Shown here one piece after another: positions 43,309-55,240 of a stretch of 64,000 nt of DNA (position 1 is its first letter; every line of letters starts with the position of its first letter). Source of the DNA: Lepus europaeus (taxonomy: Eukaryota > Chordata > Mammalia > Lagomorpha > Leporidae); the NCBI RefSeq assembly GCF_033115175.1, contig NC_084834.1:12063294-12127293 (forward strand), read 5' to 3'. Under the pieces are notes generated by a model. It saw only the letters and a program-made list of their open reading frames with translations. It searched no databases and was not told the DNA's origin. Position numbers and translations under genes: made by a program.

Positions 43309-43640
43309 GGGGCCGGCGCTGTGGTGCAGTGGGCTAAGCCTGCGCCTGCAGTGCCAGCATCCCATATGGGCACCAGTTAAGTGTCCTGGCTGCTCCTCTT
43401 CCAGTCCAGCTCTCTGTTATGGCCTGGGAAAGCAGCAGCAGATGGCCCAAGGCCTTGGGCCCTTGCATCCAGGTGGGAGACCTGAAAGAAGCTCCTGGCT
43501 CCTGGCTTCGGATTGGCACAGCTCCAGCTGTTGCAGCCATTTGGGGAGTGAACCAGCGAATAGAAGACCTCTCTCTCTCCCTCTCCCTCTGCCTTTCTGT
43601 AACTCTTTCAAGTAAAATAAATAAATCTTTTTTTTATAAA
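43309..43640 (+). repeat. CSINE
   Basis: GGGGGCCGGCGCTGTGGTGC head; AGTATTAAATAAG lies on both sides, a target duplication. Confidence 0.9.
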
Positions 43641-43854
43641 AGTATTAAATAAGATACATTTTATAACATACAAAATATACTTCAGTAAAGGTCTTTTACA
43701 AAAATACATTAGCAGACCAGCAGAAGCTACAATGAGCAGAACCAGACCCAGAAAAACTTCCAAAAATAGAACCACCTGACACAGAATACAAATAAAGAAC
43801 CTCGAGAAAGAAATGTGGCAACCGAAACAACAATTAAGAGCAAAGGTTCTCAGA

Positions 43855-44080
43855 GCTGACCTGGCAGCACCTGGCTCCGGGTGCTGGGGCTGCTCCCAAT
43901 TCCAGCTTCCTGTTAATGCAGACGCTAGGAGGCAGCGGTGATGGCCCACGTGACTGGATTCCAGTCACTTATGTGGGAGATATGGATCGAGTCCCTGGCT
44001 CCTGGCATTGGCGTGGGCCCAAGTCCCAGCTGTTTCAGGCATTTGGAATTTGGGGAGCGAATCAGCAAACTGGAGTGTGT

Positions 44081-44157
<77 letters not shown>

Positions 44158-44180
44158 GTAATATATATATATAATATAAA
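43855..44180 (+). repeat. Old SINE ending in a microsatellite
   Basis: CTTCCTGTTAATGCAGACGC body. The (CT)n zone has expanded to about 60 bases (44083-44143) and is followed by about 35 bases of (TA)n (44143-44178). Confidence 0.75.
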
Positions 44181-44284
44181 ATCTGCATCCCAAATTTAAA
44201 AAGGTATATTTGAAAAAATAGAACTCCTAAGAATGAATAATAGAACTGAAATTACATACTCAGAGGAAAATCACACAATAGAAA

Positions 44285-44935
44285 TAGCTGAAGGAGACCT
44301 CGTGAATTAGAAAGTGAGTCAGATGTATTTACCCAGAACGGAGCACAGACACAAAGACCATGAGAAGGGAAATATGAGAGGCTGAGAGAGAGACACAAAA
44401 CACGGAGGTAGAAGGTACCAGAGTGTGAGAAGCAGGTGACACGGAGCAAAGACAACATTCAGAGCATTAATGACCAGAAACTTTTCAAATCTGACGAGTC
44501 AAATCTTTAGATTCGGGAAGTCCAGTAAATCTCAGAGAGAAACAAAAAAGAAATCTACAATCAGCACATCATAGTTGTACTGTCCAATAAGAAAGTCAAG
44601 AAAACATCTACAAAGGGGAGCACAAAGTAAAAACACACAGCGGATGAAAAGGAGAGTCAGTAACTAAAAAACCCTGGAAGAGACTGGCCTAACATAGGAT
44701 AACATATCCACAGGCCTGTCAGCGTAAGGGAAGAAGAATGTCCACCTATAAATTATACTCACATATACAATGAAATTTTCTTTGCAGATCAAGGGGAAAA
44801 TAAAGCATTTCAGGTAAACACAAACCGACAGGTATGCTTCCCACAAACCCTTTCTAAAGACATTTATTAACACCAAGCTGAACATCAAGATGCACAAAAA
44901 TGGCCCCAGGTGGACAGTCTGGGGAGAGGTAAAAG
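44285..44935 (+). repeat. Ancient L1/HAL1 ORF1-type fragment
   Basis: GACCAGAAACTTTTCAAATC, AATCTACAATCAGCACATCA, GCAGATCAAGGGGAAAATAA and CATTTCAGGTAAACACAAAC are in L1/HAL1 order. No open frame. Confidence 0.6.
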
Positions 44936-44959
44936 TCACAAGTGACCCGGGTGACTGAC

Positions 44960-45780
44960 TAAAGTGACAGTAATAACGGCTCTCTGGTGGGTGACTCATC
45001 TGGGTTCCTCTGAAGGCAGAGACTGGGACAAAACTTCAGCGCACGGATCGGATCGTACTAAGCAGCGCGACCCCAGGGACCAGGAGCAACAGACAGGGCC
45101 TGAGTGGCGCAGTGATGAGGGTGCTCACTTGAGGATGACTTAGTAAGCTGGCTGCTCCCTCCCTCAGGACCATCTGCAGCACGGGTGGAGCCACCTGTCC
45201 CGCAGGAGCAAGGAGCCATCAACTGCCCCCTCTCCTTTGATCAGAGTTTCATCCCAAGGAGTGATCGTCCCTCGCAGCTCCTGGTTGTACCAGCAGGTCC
45301 TCAGGCTGCCCCGTGCCTTGGCCCAATGGAGAAGCCTCAGAGGAGGAGGCAGGAGACGCAGAGGGCGAACCTGGGGTACCCTCAGCTTGTGTCTCCGTGG
45401 ACCAGGTGGGTAACCAGAAAGAAGGGGTTGCCGTAGCGTCGGCAGAGTGCTCAGGCCCTTGGGCTCACCCTGAGAGCCCTGCCATCGGCTGCCCTGGCTA
45501 TGAGGCTTTGGGACCTGGTGGGCCACACCAGCACCAGCACAGGATCCCTGGCCTGAGGATGACCTCGTGGGACTTCTCAGGTGCCACAGTCAAACGAGCC
45601 AATGCCGCTCTGAACCCCCCTTTGCTATTTCTATGTCCAGATCCTGTTGATTCTGTCCCTAGCAGGGGTGGGGACCGGCCAGTCGGCAGGCCGTAGAAGC
45701 CCTGTGAAATCATTGGGTCTGGCCCTGCCAAGGCAACAGCAGGCAGGACTCGAAATTCACTAAATTGAATGCAGGCTCAT
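44960..45780. other. GC-rich intergenic block, unassigned
   Basis: No repeat family recognised. A 120-codon minus-strand frame (45164-45526) and a 127-codon plus frame (45313-45696) overlap. Neither shows a known domain. Confidence 0.35.
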
Positions 45781-46084
45781 TTTTAAGTTGATCATTTTGC
45801 TTGGCCAGCAAATGATGTTACACATATCCACATGCTGAAGGAATCAAATGCGTGCACCTCCCAGCAGTAGAGGAAAACAACAAAACAAGAAAAACCCAAT
45901 CAATCCAGACAAAAAGTTGAAAACAAAAAGGCACAGAAAATCTGGACAAAAAGAAAGCCCAAAGTAGCAGAGATAAATTCAAATGTGTTAGTAATTAGAA
46001 CTTTCCAATTTTGTCAGATTTGATTCTTTAAGACTTAGCTATACGGTGTTCTTTTATGATAGAAAATGATTGAAATTCAAATGA

Positions 46085-46385
46085 TAAAAATAAAAAAACA
46101 GGAAAGCACTAGTACTCCCAAAAGAAAGAAATCTCACATTGCTGAATAAATATCAAGCAAAATAACTTTAAAGCAAAAAGAATTATTAAAGAGCAAAAGA
46201 ATCAGTTAATAATGATAGGAGTTTCAGAGTTATAAAAATTGCAAATTTACACACATTCAATAACACAGCATCAAACATATAAAGCAGAAACTGACAAAGA
46301 GGAAGTAGAAAAATCGACCAACAACATGGGAGATGACAATCTCATATTCATTGATTGAGCGAAATTCAGTAATGTAACAAGATTT
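46085..46385 (+). repeat. Ancient L1 ORF2 fragment
   Basis: AACACAGCATCAAACATATA, AAGCAGAAACTGACAAAGAG and GATGACAATCTCATATTCAT match the L1 ORF2 endonuclease-RT spacer. Confidence 0.6.
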
Positions 46386-46452
46386 GAATAACAGATAATT
46401 GCTTCATTGTTTTTCTCCTGTGCTTGTTGTTCATTTAACAAATATTTGTACA

Positions 46453-46775
46453 AAGCTTATTTATTTATTTATTGAAAGGCACAGTTACAGGCAAAGAGAG
46501 AGTCAGAGACAGAGAGAGATCTTCCATCCATTGGTTCACTCCCCAAACGGCCAAAACAGCCAGAGCTGGGCCAGCCTGAAGCCAGGAGCCAGCAGCTTCT
46601 TCAGGGTCTCCCAATTGGGCCCAGGGGCCCAAGCACTTGGGCCATCCTCCGCTGCTTCCCTAGGTGCACCAGCAGAGCTGGGCTGGAAATGGAGCAGTCA
46701 GGATTCAAAACGGTGCCCTACAGGATGCTGGCGCTGCAGGTGGTGGCCCAGCCACCACGCCACGGTGCTGGCCCC
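46453..46775 (-). repeat. CSINE
   Basis: Antisense copy from AAAGCTTATTTATTTATTTA to CCACGGTGCTGGCCCC. CAAAGCTTATT and CAAAGCTCATT flank it. Confidence 0.87.
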
Positions 46776-46779
46776 CAAA

Positions 46780-47796
46780 GCTCATTATTTAGTAGGCATA
46801 AGGGGTCTAGAGTCAAAGTGGTGTCGTGGATCACTTTACTTAAATGCAAGAACAAATTCCCCACCATCTTTGATGACTCTCATAAGGGTAAGTCCCCACA
46901 GAGTGCATGCAAATAACAACCTGCTATCTCCAGGTACTCAAGGTTGCCCTTGTCGGAGGGTCACGAGATCCACTGGTGGTGTTTCCTTGTCACCCACCCT
47001 AAGGTGCCAGTCACCATGATTTGGGGACAGAGGCAAATCCAAGCCTGGCTTCCACACACCCCAAAGGTGCTCATGGTGATGCGATTCTTTGACCAAGGTG
47101 GTCCACTCACAAGAGGCCAATGTGCAACCCAGCGAAGGTTTACTGGGGGCTGACGCTGCAGCAGCCAGAGGTTCCCCACACCGGGAACTGGGCCTGGGCA
47201 GGGAGGCGTGGTGGCACACTGTTGGCATGCGGCACTCCAGTCTGTGCCCGCCCAGTGTTCCAGCTCACCCTCTTGACACAGGACATCCCGATCCACACCC
47301 GGCCTGGGGTTCTACACAGGCACTGCTGTTTCTTCTCACATACAACACGCACAAAATGGCTGGCCAGATCACTTCCGCCACCCCAGGAAAGGCAGGTGAA
47401 CTGCACGGGGGTACTCTGGGCATGCGCACACGCAGCAGGGCGTCAGAGTCCATGTGTGGACGATGCTTGGTCCTGATTGGTTTGGAGCCGGACGGAGCGG
47501 CCTGCCGCTGGACACGGACCCGTGTTAGCTCGTGAGGGGTTTGATTCTATGAGCCCTGCTCGCATTCTGTCTCAGTGGTGCTCCTGGGCGGGGAAAGTGG
47601 TGTTTACAATCGCTGGGTTCCACAAACAGGACCCCGTATCAGTCTAGGGACACAGGTTGACAGCACCTCCATTTCCATCCAAGCCCTCTCACCCACCGTT
47701 AGTCACCGAGTCCGGGTTAACCCCCCTCAAAACGGGAGAATCAGGAGGCCTTGAGGGGCGTGTGTTCTGATCTGTCAAGTGCTCGGTGGCAACACA
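46780..47796. other. GC-rich intergenic block, unassigned
   Basis: Several overlapping open frames on both strands, up to 148 codons. No domain or splice structure was recognised. It contains a CCAAT-type GATTGG at about 47477. Confidence 0.35.
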
Positions 47797-47950
47797 GAGA
47801 AAAGAGAGAGAGAGAAATCTCCCATCTATTGGTTTCTTGCCAAATGCCTGCAACAGCCGGGGCTGGGCCAGGCTGAAGCCAGGAGCCTGGAACTCCATCC
47901 AGATCTCCCACATGGGTGGCAGGGATCCAGGACTTGAGCCTCGGGGTGCT
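47797..47950 (-). repeat. CSINE, 5' truncated
   Basis: Antisense CT-rich zone to CAGGGATCCAGGACTTGAGCC only. Confidence 0.7.
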
Positions 47951-48514
47951 CATCAGGGAAGCTGCTTTGGGGCTGTGCTATGGGGTGTGGGCAGCCTGAG
48001 TGCCAGGCGTTCCATTTTAATGGGAACAGCAAGGCAGGAGCTGCTTCTCCAAACAGGTGCACTTGTTAGCCATATCATGGGGGTGGGGGGAGGGAACTTC
48101 TGGGTAGGGTCACCTCTCTTAGACACACACCCCAATCAGCAAACTGACCCATCAGAGAGACTTTTAGCTCAAAAGGTTTGTGAGAGTTTTGGGATCCCCA
48201 AGGCAGCCGCACCCCTCTACATGTAGCAACTCCCGATTGGTATAATCACCTTCGGTGTCTATAAGCATCTGTAGTACCTTTGTGTCAAATGCCAGTGACA
48301 ACTCTATGCTGTGCAGGGAGCCGCAAGGCTAGGACTTTGAACTGGCTCACAGCCCTACCCACAAAGTCAGCCCAAACCTTTCTTCTCCTTGGAAAAGGGC
48401 CAGGCACTCTTCCCCCCGGGGAGATTTTCTACACAGATCCGTTTTCTCGCTGGCATTTGCTCAGAGGTGTGGTTCTGCTTCCTGAACACATACAAGCTCC
48501 ATGCGAGGCCTGTC

Positions 48515-48665
48515 GTGTCTTCATTCTTCCAACCAGTACTTACCTGGTGTCTACTATGTGCAAGCAACTATTTTCAGCCCTGGGGATACGGTCAGGAACA
48601 AAGCCATCTCAACTCTACAGCTTGTAATCCAAGGAGAAGAGCAGACAAAAAAGCAAACAGAGTAT
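48515..48665 (-). repeat. Ancient MIR/L2-class fragment
   Basis: CTGGTGTCTACTATGTGCAA and GCCCTGGGGATACGGTCAGG are typical of old mammalian-wide repeats. Family uncertain. Confidence 0.45.
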
Positions 48666-49189
48666 GTTAGATGGCGCCCAATGCTACGGAAGAGAGAGAG
48701 CTGGGAAGCGAGCATGAGGAGTGGCAGGAACGGGAGCTCACCATTCGTGGAGGGTGGCCAGGTGCCCCTGGCCCTGGGGGACAGGGGTGCAGAAATCTGG
48801 GCAAAGTGGGTCCTAGACAAGAGGAGGCGGAACGCAAAGGGCCCGAAGCTGGAACCTGCCAGCTACAGAAAGCAGTGACTGGACCTGGGCGGCCGGCGCC
48901 GGATGCCCGGAGAGAGAGGCACAGGCATCACACAGGGGACGGGAGGGCCCCGTGCAATCTTCCAGACAGGACAGCCTCTGGCTTGCACTCTGAATGAGAT
49001 GGGAGGTGGCTCCTGGGATCTCTCTAACAGCTCTGTTGAGAACAGACTGGGCGGGTAAGGTGGGGTGGTGGTATGGATGCAGACGGATCATTTAAGAGAC
49101 AAATGTAAAAGTCTGACAAGACAGGATATGAGTGGTCCAAGTGAGTGACAATTCTGGAAGTGGGGAAAAGTGTTAATATTCTGAGTGGA

Positions 49190-49511
49190 CTTTTTTTTTT
49201 AAGATTTATTTATTCATTTGAAAGTCAGTTTCAGAGAGAGAAGAGACAGAAAGAGGTCTTCCATCCACTGGTTCACTCCCCAGATGGCCACAATGGCCAG
49301 GATTGGGTCAGCCTGAAGCCAGGAGCTTCATCTGGGTCTCCCCATGGGTGGCAGGGTCCCAAGCACTTGGACCATCCTCTGCTGCTTTCCCAGGCCATCA
49401 GCAGGGAGTTGGATCGTAAGTGGAGCAGCTGGGACTCAAATAGAGGCCATATGGGATGCTAGCATCAGAGGCAGTGGTAGCTTAACCTGCTTTGTCACTA
49501 TACCAACCCCT
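49190..49511 (-). repeat. CSINE
   Basis: Antisense copy; GAGTGGACTTTT before and GGGTGGACTTTT after. Confidence 0.87.
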
Positions 49512-49535
49512 GGGTGGACTTTTAAAAATTATTAC

Positions 49536-49843
49536 TATTAAAGATTGATTTATGTGAAAGGCAGAGTTAGAGAGAGGAGGAAAGACAGATTTTCCATCCA
49601 TTGGTTCACTCCCCAGATGGAAGCAATGACCAGGGCTGGGCCAGGCAAAAGCTAGGAGTCAAGAACTTCTTCCAGGTCTCCCACCTGAGTAGATGAGGCC
49701 CAAGGACTCGGACCATCTTCTGCTGCTTTCCCAGGCACATTAGCAGGGAGCTGAACTGGAAGTGGAGCAGCCAGAACTTGAACTGGGCCCATGTGGCATC
49801 ACAGGTGGCAGCGGCTTAACCTGCTGCACCACCACACTGGCCC
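49536..49843 (-). repeat. CSINE
   Basis: Antisense copy ending CACCACACTGGCCCC; AAAAATTATT lies on both sides. Confidence 0.86.
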
Positions 49844-50574
49844 CTCAAAAATTATTTTGAAAGTATAGTCACCACACTATTATCACAACCAAAAGAAAAT
49901 GAATAATCATTTAACATTATCAAATACGTAGTCCATATGCAAATGTCCCTGACTGTCTCACTTTTTTTTTTTTTGGTTTGTTAGAATCAATGAAGACAAA
50001 CATAGTCGGACATCAGCGAAAGCGGTGAAAGCATTTCATGTAGTTAACTACTGAGAGTGGGAGGAAGGGCTGAACTCCATCCTGATCTGCAAAGGGGTGA
50101 CTGGGTTTCTTCAAGGAGACCAAGGGAGCAGGGAAGATGACCAGAGAGGGGCTCCAGTGGAAAACTATGAAGGGCTGGTCAGTGCAGAGGCAATCAGACC
50201 AGCAATTGTGGGTCCTAGGATATTATTATGCATTATTATGTCAGGATTCTATCCTCCACCAGAGATGAGACACAGGCGCTGTTCTTCAAAATGACTTTCC
50301 CAAGGCATGGGTTTCAGGCCCTGTAGAAGATACTGCTGAACTGTAGGAGACACAGACCCCTCTCAGCACGCAGGAAGGAATCACAACCCTAAGAAACACT
50401 CACAGGGCTCATGTCAGGTGCCAGCCGGAATGAGTGGTCAACCCTGAGGTTTTCCAAATGGGAATTCCCAAGGGGCTGCGTTGTCCCAGTGACCCAGCCC
50501 TAGGTGGCCAGCAGGCATGTGAAAGGTCGACTGGGTCTCTGAGTGAGGTTTTTGTGATTCTCAACGTTGGTATC

Positions 50575-50835
50575 CAAGTGAGACCCAGCCATCCACTTGC
50601 CCACTCCCCAAATGACCACAATGGCCTGGCCCAGCCAGGTCAAAACCAGGAGCCAGGAGCTCCCTCTGGGTCTCTCACTTGGGTGGCAGGAGCCCAAGCA
50701 CTTGGGCCATCTTCCACTGCCTTCCCAGATGCATCAGCAGAGAGCTGGATTGGATGTGGAGCAGCTGGGACTCGAACCAGCACCAATCTAGGATTGCCAG
50801 CATCAGAGCCCCTATTGCCATAACGCCAGCCCTTT
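50575..50835 (-). repeat. CSINE, 3' truncated
   Basis: Antisense body (CACTTGCCCACTCCCCAAATG) to CATAACGCCAGCCC. The A-tail side is missing. Confidence 0.78.
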
Positions 50836-50968
50836 TTAAATATACATACATATATTAACTGACACATAGTAACTGGGCATATGTATGGGGTACAGTGACA
50901 TTTCAAAACATGCATACAACGTATAATGATCAGATTAAGGTCACTGGCCTACCCACCACCTCATTTAT
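50836..50968 (-). repeat. L1 3' UTR, antisense
   Basis: GGGCATATGTATGGGGTACA and TACCCACCACCTCATTTAT. It is the target into which the next LTR inserted and resumes at 51388. Confidence 0.65.
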
Positions 50969-51387
50969 TGTGGTGGCATGAGGTTTAAAGGTCATAGCAA
51001 GATGGCCACTGAGGTGAAAAGGTCATGCCAAGATGGCCGCTGACAACAGAAACTGCCTGGCAACAGGCCGTGATTGGATGGTTTCAGAAACTGCCTGGCA
51101 ACAAAAGCCTGACTGGCAACAGGCTGTGATTGGATGGCTTTGGAAACTGCCTGGCAACAGGCTGTGATTGGTTGGGGCATAGACCGCCCCTTGACCGGAT
51201 TGGCTGGTCTTGACTATATAAGCTGTTGTACTAACGGAAAAAAAACGAGTCTGCGGGCTGCTCCTCTCAGGCCTGCTTTCACCTGACTCCCGGGGACTAT
51301 GTGGTGACTCCACACCTCTTACCCCCACCACGTTCCTCTTCTCAGAAATGAATCCACTGCAACATTGTTGAGAAATCAACTGCAATA
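50969..51387 (+). mobile_element. Solo LTR, copy 2 (CCAAT-repeat family)
   Basis: A 419-bp relative of 39818-40133 starting TGTGGTGG. It has two YY1-like CAAGATGGCC sites, four GATTGG boxes in direct repeats of about 40 bp, and a TATA box TATATAAG (51215-51222). The end is an imperfect tandem duplication of the terminal 20 bp (CACTGCAACA, then CAACTGCAATA). A perfect 6-base duplication ATTTAT lies at 50963-50968 and 51388-51393. Confidence 0.82.
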
Positions 51388-51796
51388 ATTTATCATCTCT
51401 TTGTGTCGGGAAGCAAATGGCATTTCCCCAAATCTTTTGTGCAAGGTTCTGGGTGTGGATTGGATTTCATCAACTGAAATTTGAAAGGTCAAAGTGCAGG
51501 CCATCTTTCTACTACTGGTTGATTTCTGCATCCAAGGCCGTGGTGTGAGCTTGACCGTCCCATCTCTCGGATCTGGCGCCCAACCTATTGGCACAGTACG
51601 CTGGCTATCTTCAAAACAAGTGTCTGCAATCCAGCTGATTCCCAGCACCTCCATGCATCCCACTCAGATCCAAGACACTCTCAGCTGTCGCCTGGGTGGT
51701 GTGGCAGCCTCTGAGTGGGTGGCTCTGCTTCTACCCGTGCCTTCCCACACCAACGAGGGGTCCCCTCTAAACCTCAGTAGCACCTGCCATAGCTCC

Positions 51797-52145
51797 CTTG
51801 CACTGGAATAAAGCTGAAGTCCTTATAGTGCCTTACACGCACCCCTTCCTTTCCCCTCCAGCCCAGCCTCCTTCCCACTGGACCCTCTGCCCAGAACACT
51901 CTCCCCACCTCCTCATCCTGATGCACTCCCTCAAAGGACACCCCCTAATGAGGCCTGCCCTACACAACATGCCTCCACCACCCGCTCCCCCTTTTAGACT
52001 CCCCAACACTTGTCAGCTTCTAATATCCTATGTGACTTTCTCACTCGGGCTTCCTGTTTGCCCTCAATGGCGTGCACGCTCCACTAGGAGCTGGCCACTG
52101 TCTCCTGAGCTCCTACAACTGTAGCTAGCACACAGCAGGTGTGCA
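51797..52145 (+). repeat. L2 LINE 3' end
   Basis: GAATAAAGCTGAAGTCCTTA, TGCCTTACACGC, CCTCCTTCCCACTGGACCCT, a cysteine/proline-rich L2 tail pattern, CTCCACTAGGAG and CTAGCACACAGCAGGTGTGC follow L2 order. Confidence 0.7.
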
Positions 52146-52149
52146 GGCC

Positions 52150-53545
52150 CCACTCTTCACAGCTGAGGCTGTATGGGGAGGGCTCCTGAGTGGAGGAGTG
52201 GCAGCTCCCCTAGAGCGCCAAGCCATTGGTGCACGGTGCCATGCGTCCTGGAGGCGCGTCCCACGGCTCACTCCTCTGGCCTTCCGATGAGTCTGTACGT
52301 GCTCCTGGATTAAACCTGTCTGCTCAGAATACCCAGAATGGTTTCTCTTTTCCCACAGAACCCTGGAAAACACACGAGATAAAGTCAGCAGGCCAATGGT
52401 GATCCATACAATACAGATGGCCATTAACCTATACAGATCCAGCTCAGGAATTTCCGGCTTTCCCAGGTGTGGAAGCAGTGAGTGGGCTGTGCTTTGAGCC
52501 TGAGGATTCTCCTGGACTAGCAGCACACAGCATGATCCTCACTGGTGACACTGGGTAGCAGCAGTGGCTGCAGCCCCCAGTGGGGTGAATTCAATGCGTT
52601 TCCACTCATGGTGTGTTTAGCAACATAACCCCATGCAAGTCAAGACACACCTATGTTATTTTTTTTTTTTTCTGACTGGGTCTTAAGCATAAATGGGCCA
52701 AAGCAAAAGTACACCTGCTGATCAACTTTTGGGAGGATGGACCAGTGACCGTGCCAGTGCAAGGGGACAGGAGGCAGGCCTCAGAGGAGCTCAGGGAGAA
52801 GCTGGCTATCCTGGGGCATGCATCTCCCTCAGGAGACACCTCTGAGAGCCATCCCTACTCAGGCTCCCAACTCCAGAGGCAGGGACCTGTGTGGCTGAGC
52901 CGCAAGCTAACAGGAGCTGCAAATGCCCCCTCTGTCACGAGGAGCAGAGGCCTGGCTGTGGACACATCCTGAGCAAGGGGCGAGTGAGGCCCAGCAGCCC
53001 AGGCTGAGCAGACTGGCTGCCTCTCCTCCCTGGGCACCAGACCTTAGGAATAAGCCACTTGTCCTGCAGAAAGCTCTCTACTTCTGAGAGCCCAAGTCAA
53101 CGAGACCAGGTGGGCCGTCCCGAGAGAATCACAGAACTCAGCTGGCGCGGAAGGATCCGACAGACAAGATGCTCGTTCACACGGAAGAACTGCACAGCTG
53201 GGCTCCCGGCTGTGGACTCTGCATTCCTGGACGCAACCACCCTCGCACTGCTGTACTGGACACGAGCAGACTTTATCCCCTCGCCCTTACGCCCTAAACA
53301 GTGGAGCCAGACAACTACTCACACAGCACTCTCGTTGTGTTAGGTACTGCAAGTGATCCAGACATGACCTGCAGCACGGAGGATGTGTGTTGCTTTCAGG
53401 CGATACTGCATCATTTGATACAAGACTTCAGTACACAACAGTACACAACTGTTGGTATCTGCCTATGTTTAGGGGTGTGTCCTGGAACCCGTTCCCCCTA
53501 AGACCCCAAGGAACAATTCTATACCCTCATGAGTGGACACAGGAC
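52150..53545. other. Intergenic, no gene recognised
   Basis: Unique-looking sequence with scattered short frames (up to 133 codons) and no recognised domain. Confidence 0.35.
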
Positions 53546-53549
53546 GGCG

Positions 53550-53815
53550 AGCACTTGGTGCAGTGGGTGAGTTGTGCCTGGGATGCCTGCGCCCTGTATC
53601 AGGGTCCTGGGTTTGAGCCCCCTGCTCCACTTCCGACTCCTGCTTCCTGCTAACGCGCGCCCTGGGAGGCGGCAGGTTTTAAGTACTTGGGTCCTTGCCA
53701 CCAAGTGGAAGACCAGGATGAAGTTCCTGGATCTTGCCTGGTCTAGGCATTTGGGAGTAAATCCAGCAAACGGATCTTTGTCTGTCCGCCTTTCAAATTG
53801 AAAAGAAAAATTTTA
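53550..53815 (+). repeat. Old SINE
   Basis: GCACTTGGTGCAGTGGGTGA head and CTAACGCGCGCCCTGGGAGG body, ending CCTTTCAAATTGAAAAG. Confidence 0.7.
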
Positions 53816-54209
53816 AATGGTAAAAAAAAAATCCTTCTCCCAGGCCCAGTGCCAGGGGGTATGCTGGTCTACCCACCCCCCTTGCTAGCACCTGGAACCA
53901 GGAGAGTGGCCCAACTCCAGCTGCCAGTCTGCCGGGGTATGTGAAGGAGATTCCTCCTTGACCAGAACAGGAGGAGAGATCTTTATCACTGTCCACTCTG
54001 CCTCCTGCTTTGAACACAGCTATTCGGTAAAATGATGCTCAGAGCTGTAGTAGCTCTGATTTGAACCAATGAAGATGTCTAACAGATTAAAAAAAAAAAA
54101 AAAGCTTGATAACACTTTGGCTACCGTCCAACTCAGGAACCATCTCTCTCTCCAAACTTCTTGCTGCACGAGATAAAGATCCTCACTGTGTGAGCCACTG
54201 TCAGTCAAT

Positions 54210-54440
54210 TTCTGTTATTAGTGCCAGTGACTTCCTGTTAGAGGCACTTATCTGTCTGGCACCAAATAAATGCTTCATGCTCACTCTAATTTAAAAGCAA
54301 CCCTTTTTTTTTTTAAAGCTATTATTATTTCACCCTTAAACAAAATACAAGAAATATGCTGAGCTTAGGGAGGCTAAGTGACCTCATTGAGGCCAGATTC
54401 AAACTCTGACTCTGAAGACGAGGCTGTCAGTTACTCACAG
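54210..54440. repeat. MIR fragments
   Basis: GTCTGGCACCAAATAAATGC (sense end, about 54250-54280) and CTTAGGGAGGCTAAGTGACC (antisense, about 54360-54430) resemble MIR. Confidence 0.45.
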
Positions 54441-54970
54441 AGCTAAAAAATGAACAAGCCCACCGTTCTCCCCATCTGACAAAGTGTACACACAGATGCA
54501 GGTAGCGAGAAATTTGCACCCATTTGCACTCAAGATAGGAATTTTGCTTTGGGCTTTTCTCCTGTTATGTGCACACATTTATGGTGGAAATGTATGCTTC
54601 AGACAGCCAAGAGAGCGGGCCTGCCTTCCCCACCCCTCCACGCGCCCCCACCCCCTTTTATTGATGACATCTCATTTGTGCATCTGGGATCTCGAGAAAG
54701 GACCTGGTTGTGAGGTTCAATTCCAAAGATTTGACATGGGGAAGCAAACATGCAAGGGGTCAACACACTTCCTCGGACGTTCTTGGAAGAGTCAAAGGAC
54801 TAAGGACTTGTAAAATAGCAGACGCGTAACAACAGGGGGCACCGGGTTAACACGGAAGGCCAAAGGGTATTTCTGAACCAGAGAAACAGCAGAGGGGACT
54901 AAAGGGGAGTCAATGTGCATCAGCTACTAGAAAGAAAGTGCTGGGACCCGGAGTTAACCACGGCTGTCTT
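54440..54970. other. Intergenic, no gene recognised
   Basis: A 109-codon frame at 54484-54813 has no recognisable domain. Confidence 0.35.
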
Positions 54971-54973
54971 GGG

Positions 54974-55240
54974 GAGCAGGCATTTCGTAGTGGTTAGGAT
55001 GGCCACATAACGTATCGAGGACCTGAGTTCGATTCCCAGTTCTGGCTGCGGAGTCCAGCTTCCTGCCAGTGTGTGCCCAGGGAGGGAGGGGGGCGGCAGT
55101 GCTAGTTCCACTGCCTGGATTCCTGCCACCAAGGGAGACCTGCACGCAGTTCCCGCTCCAGGAGTTTGCCCAGCCCAGCCCCAGCTGTTGCAGGCATCTG
55201 GGAAATGAACCAGCAGATGGGCGCTCACTCACTGCCTTGC
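54974..55240 (+). repeat. Old SINE
   Basis: GGGGAGCAGGCATTTCGTAG head, TTAGGATGGCC and GTTGCAGGCATCTGGGAAAT body. Confidence 0.7.

Noticed and set aside
51574..51584. TGGCGCCCAAC, like a lysine-tRNA primer-binding site next to LTR copy 2
   Set aside because: It lies about 190 bp beyond the LTR end and outside the 6-bp target duplication, so it is not in the required position; probably chance.
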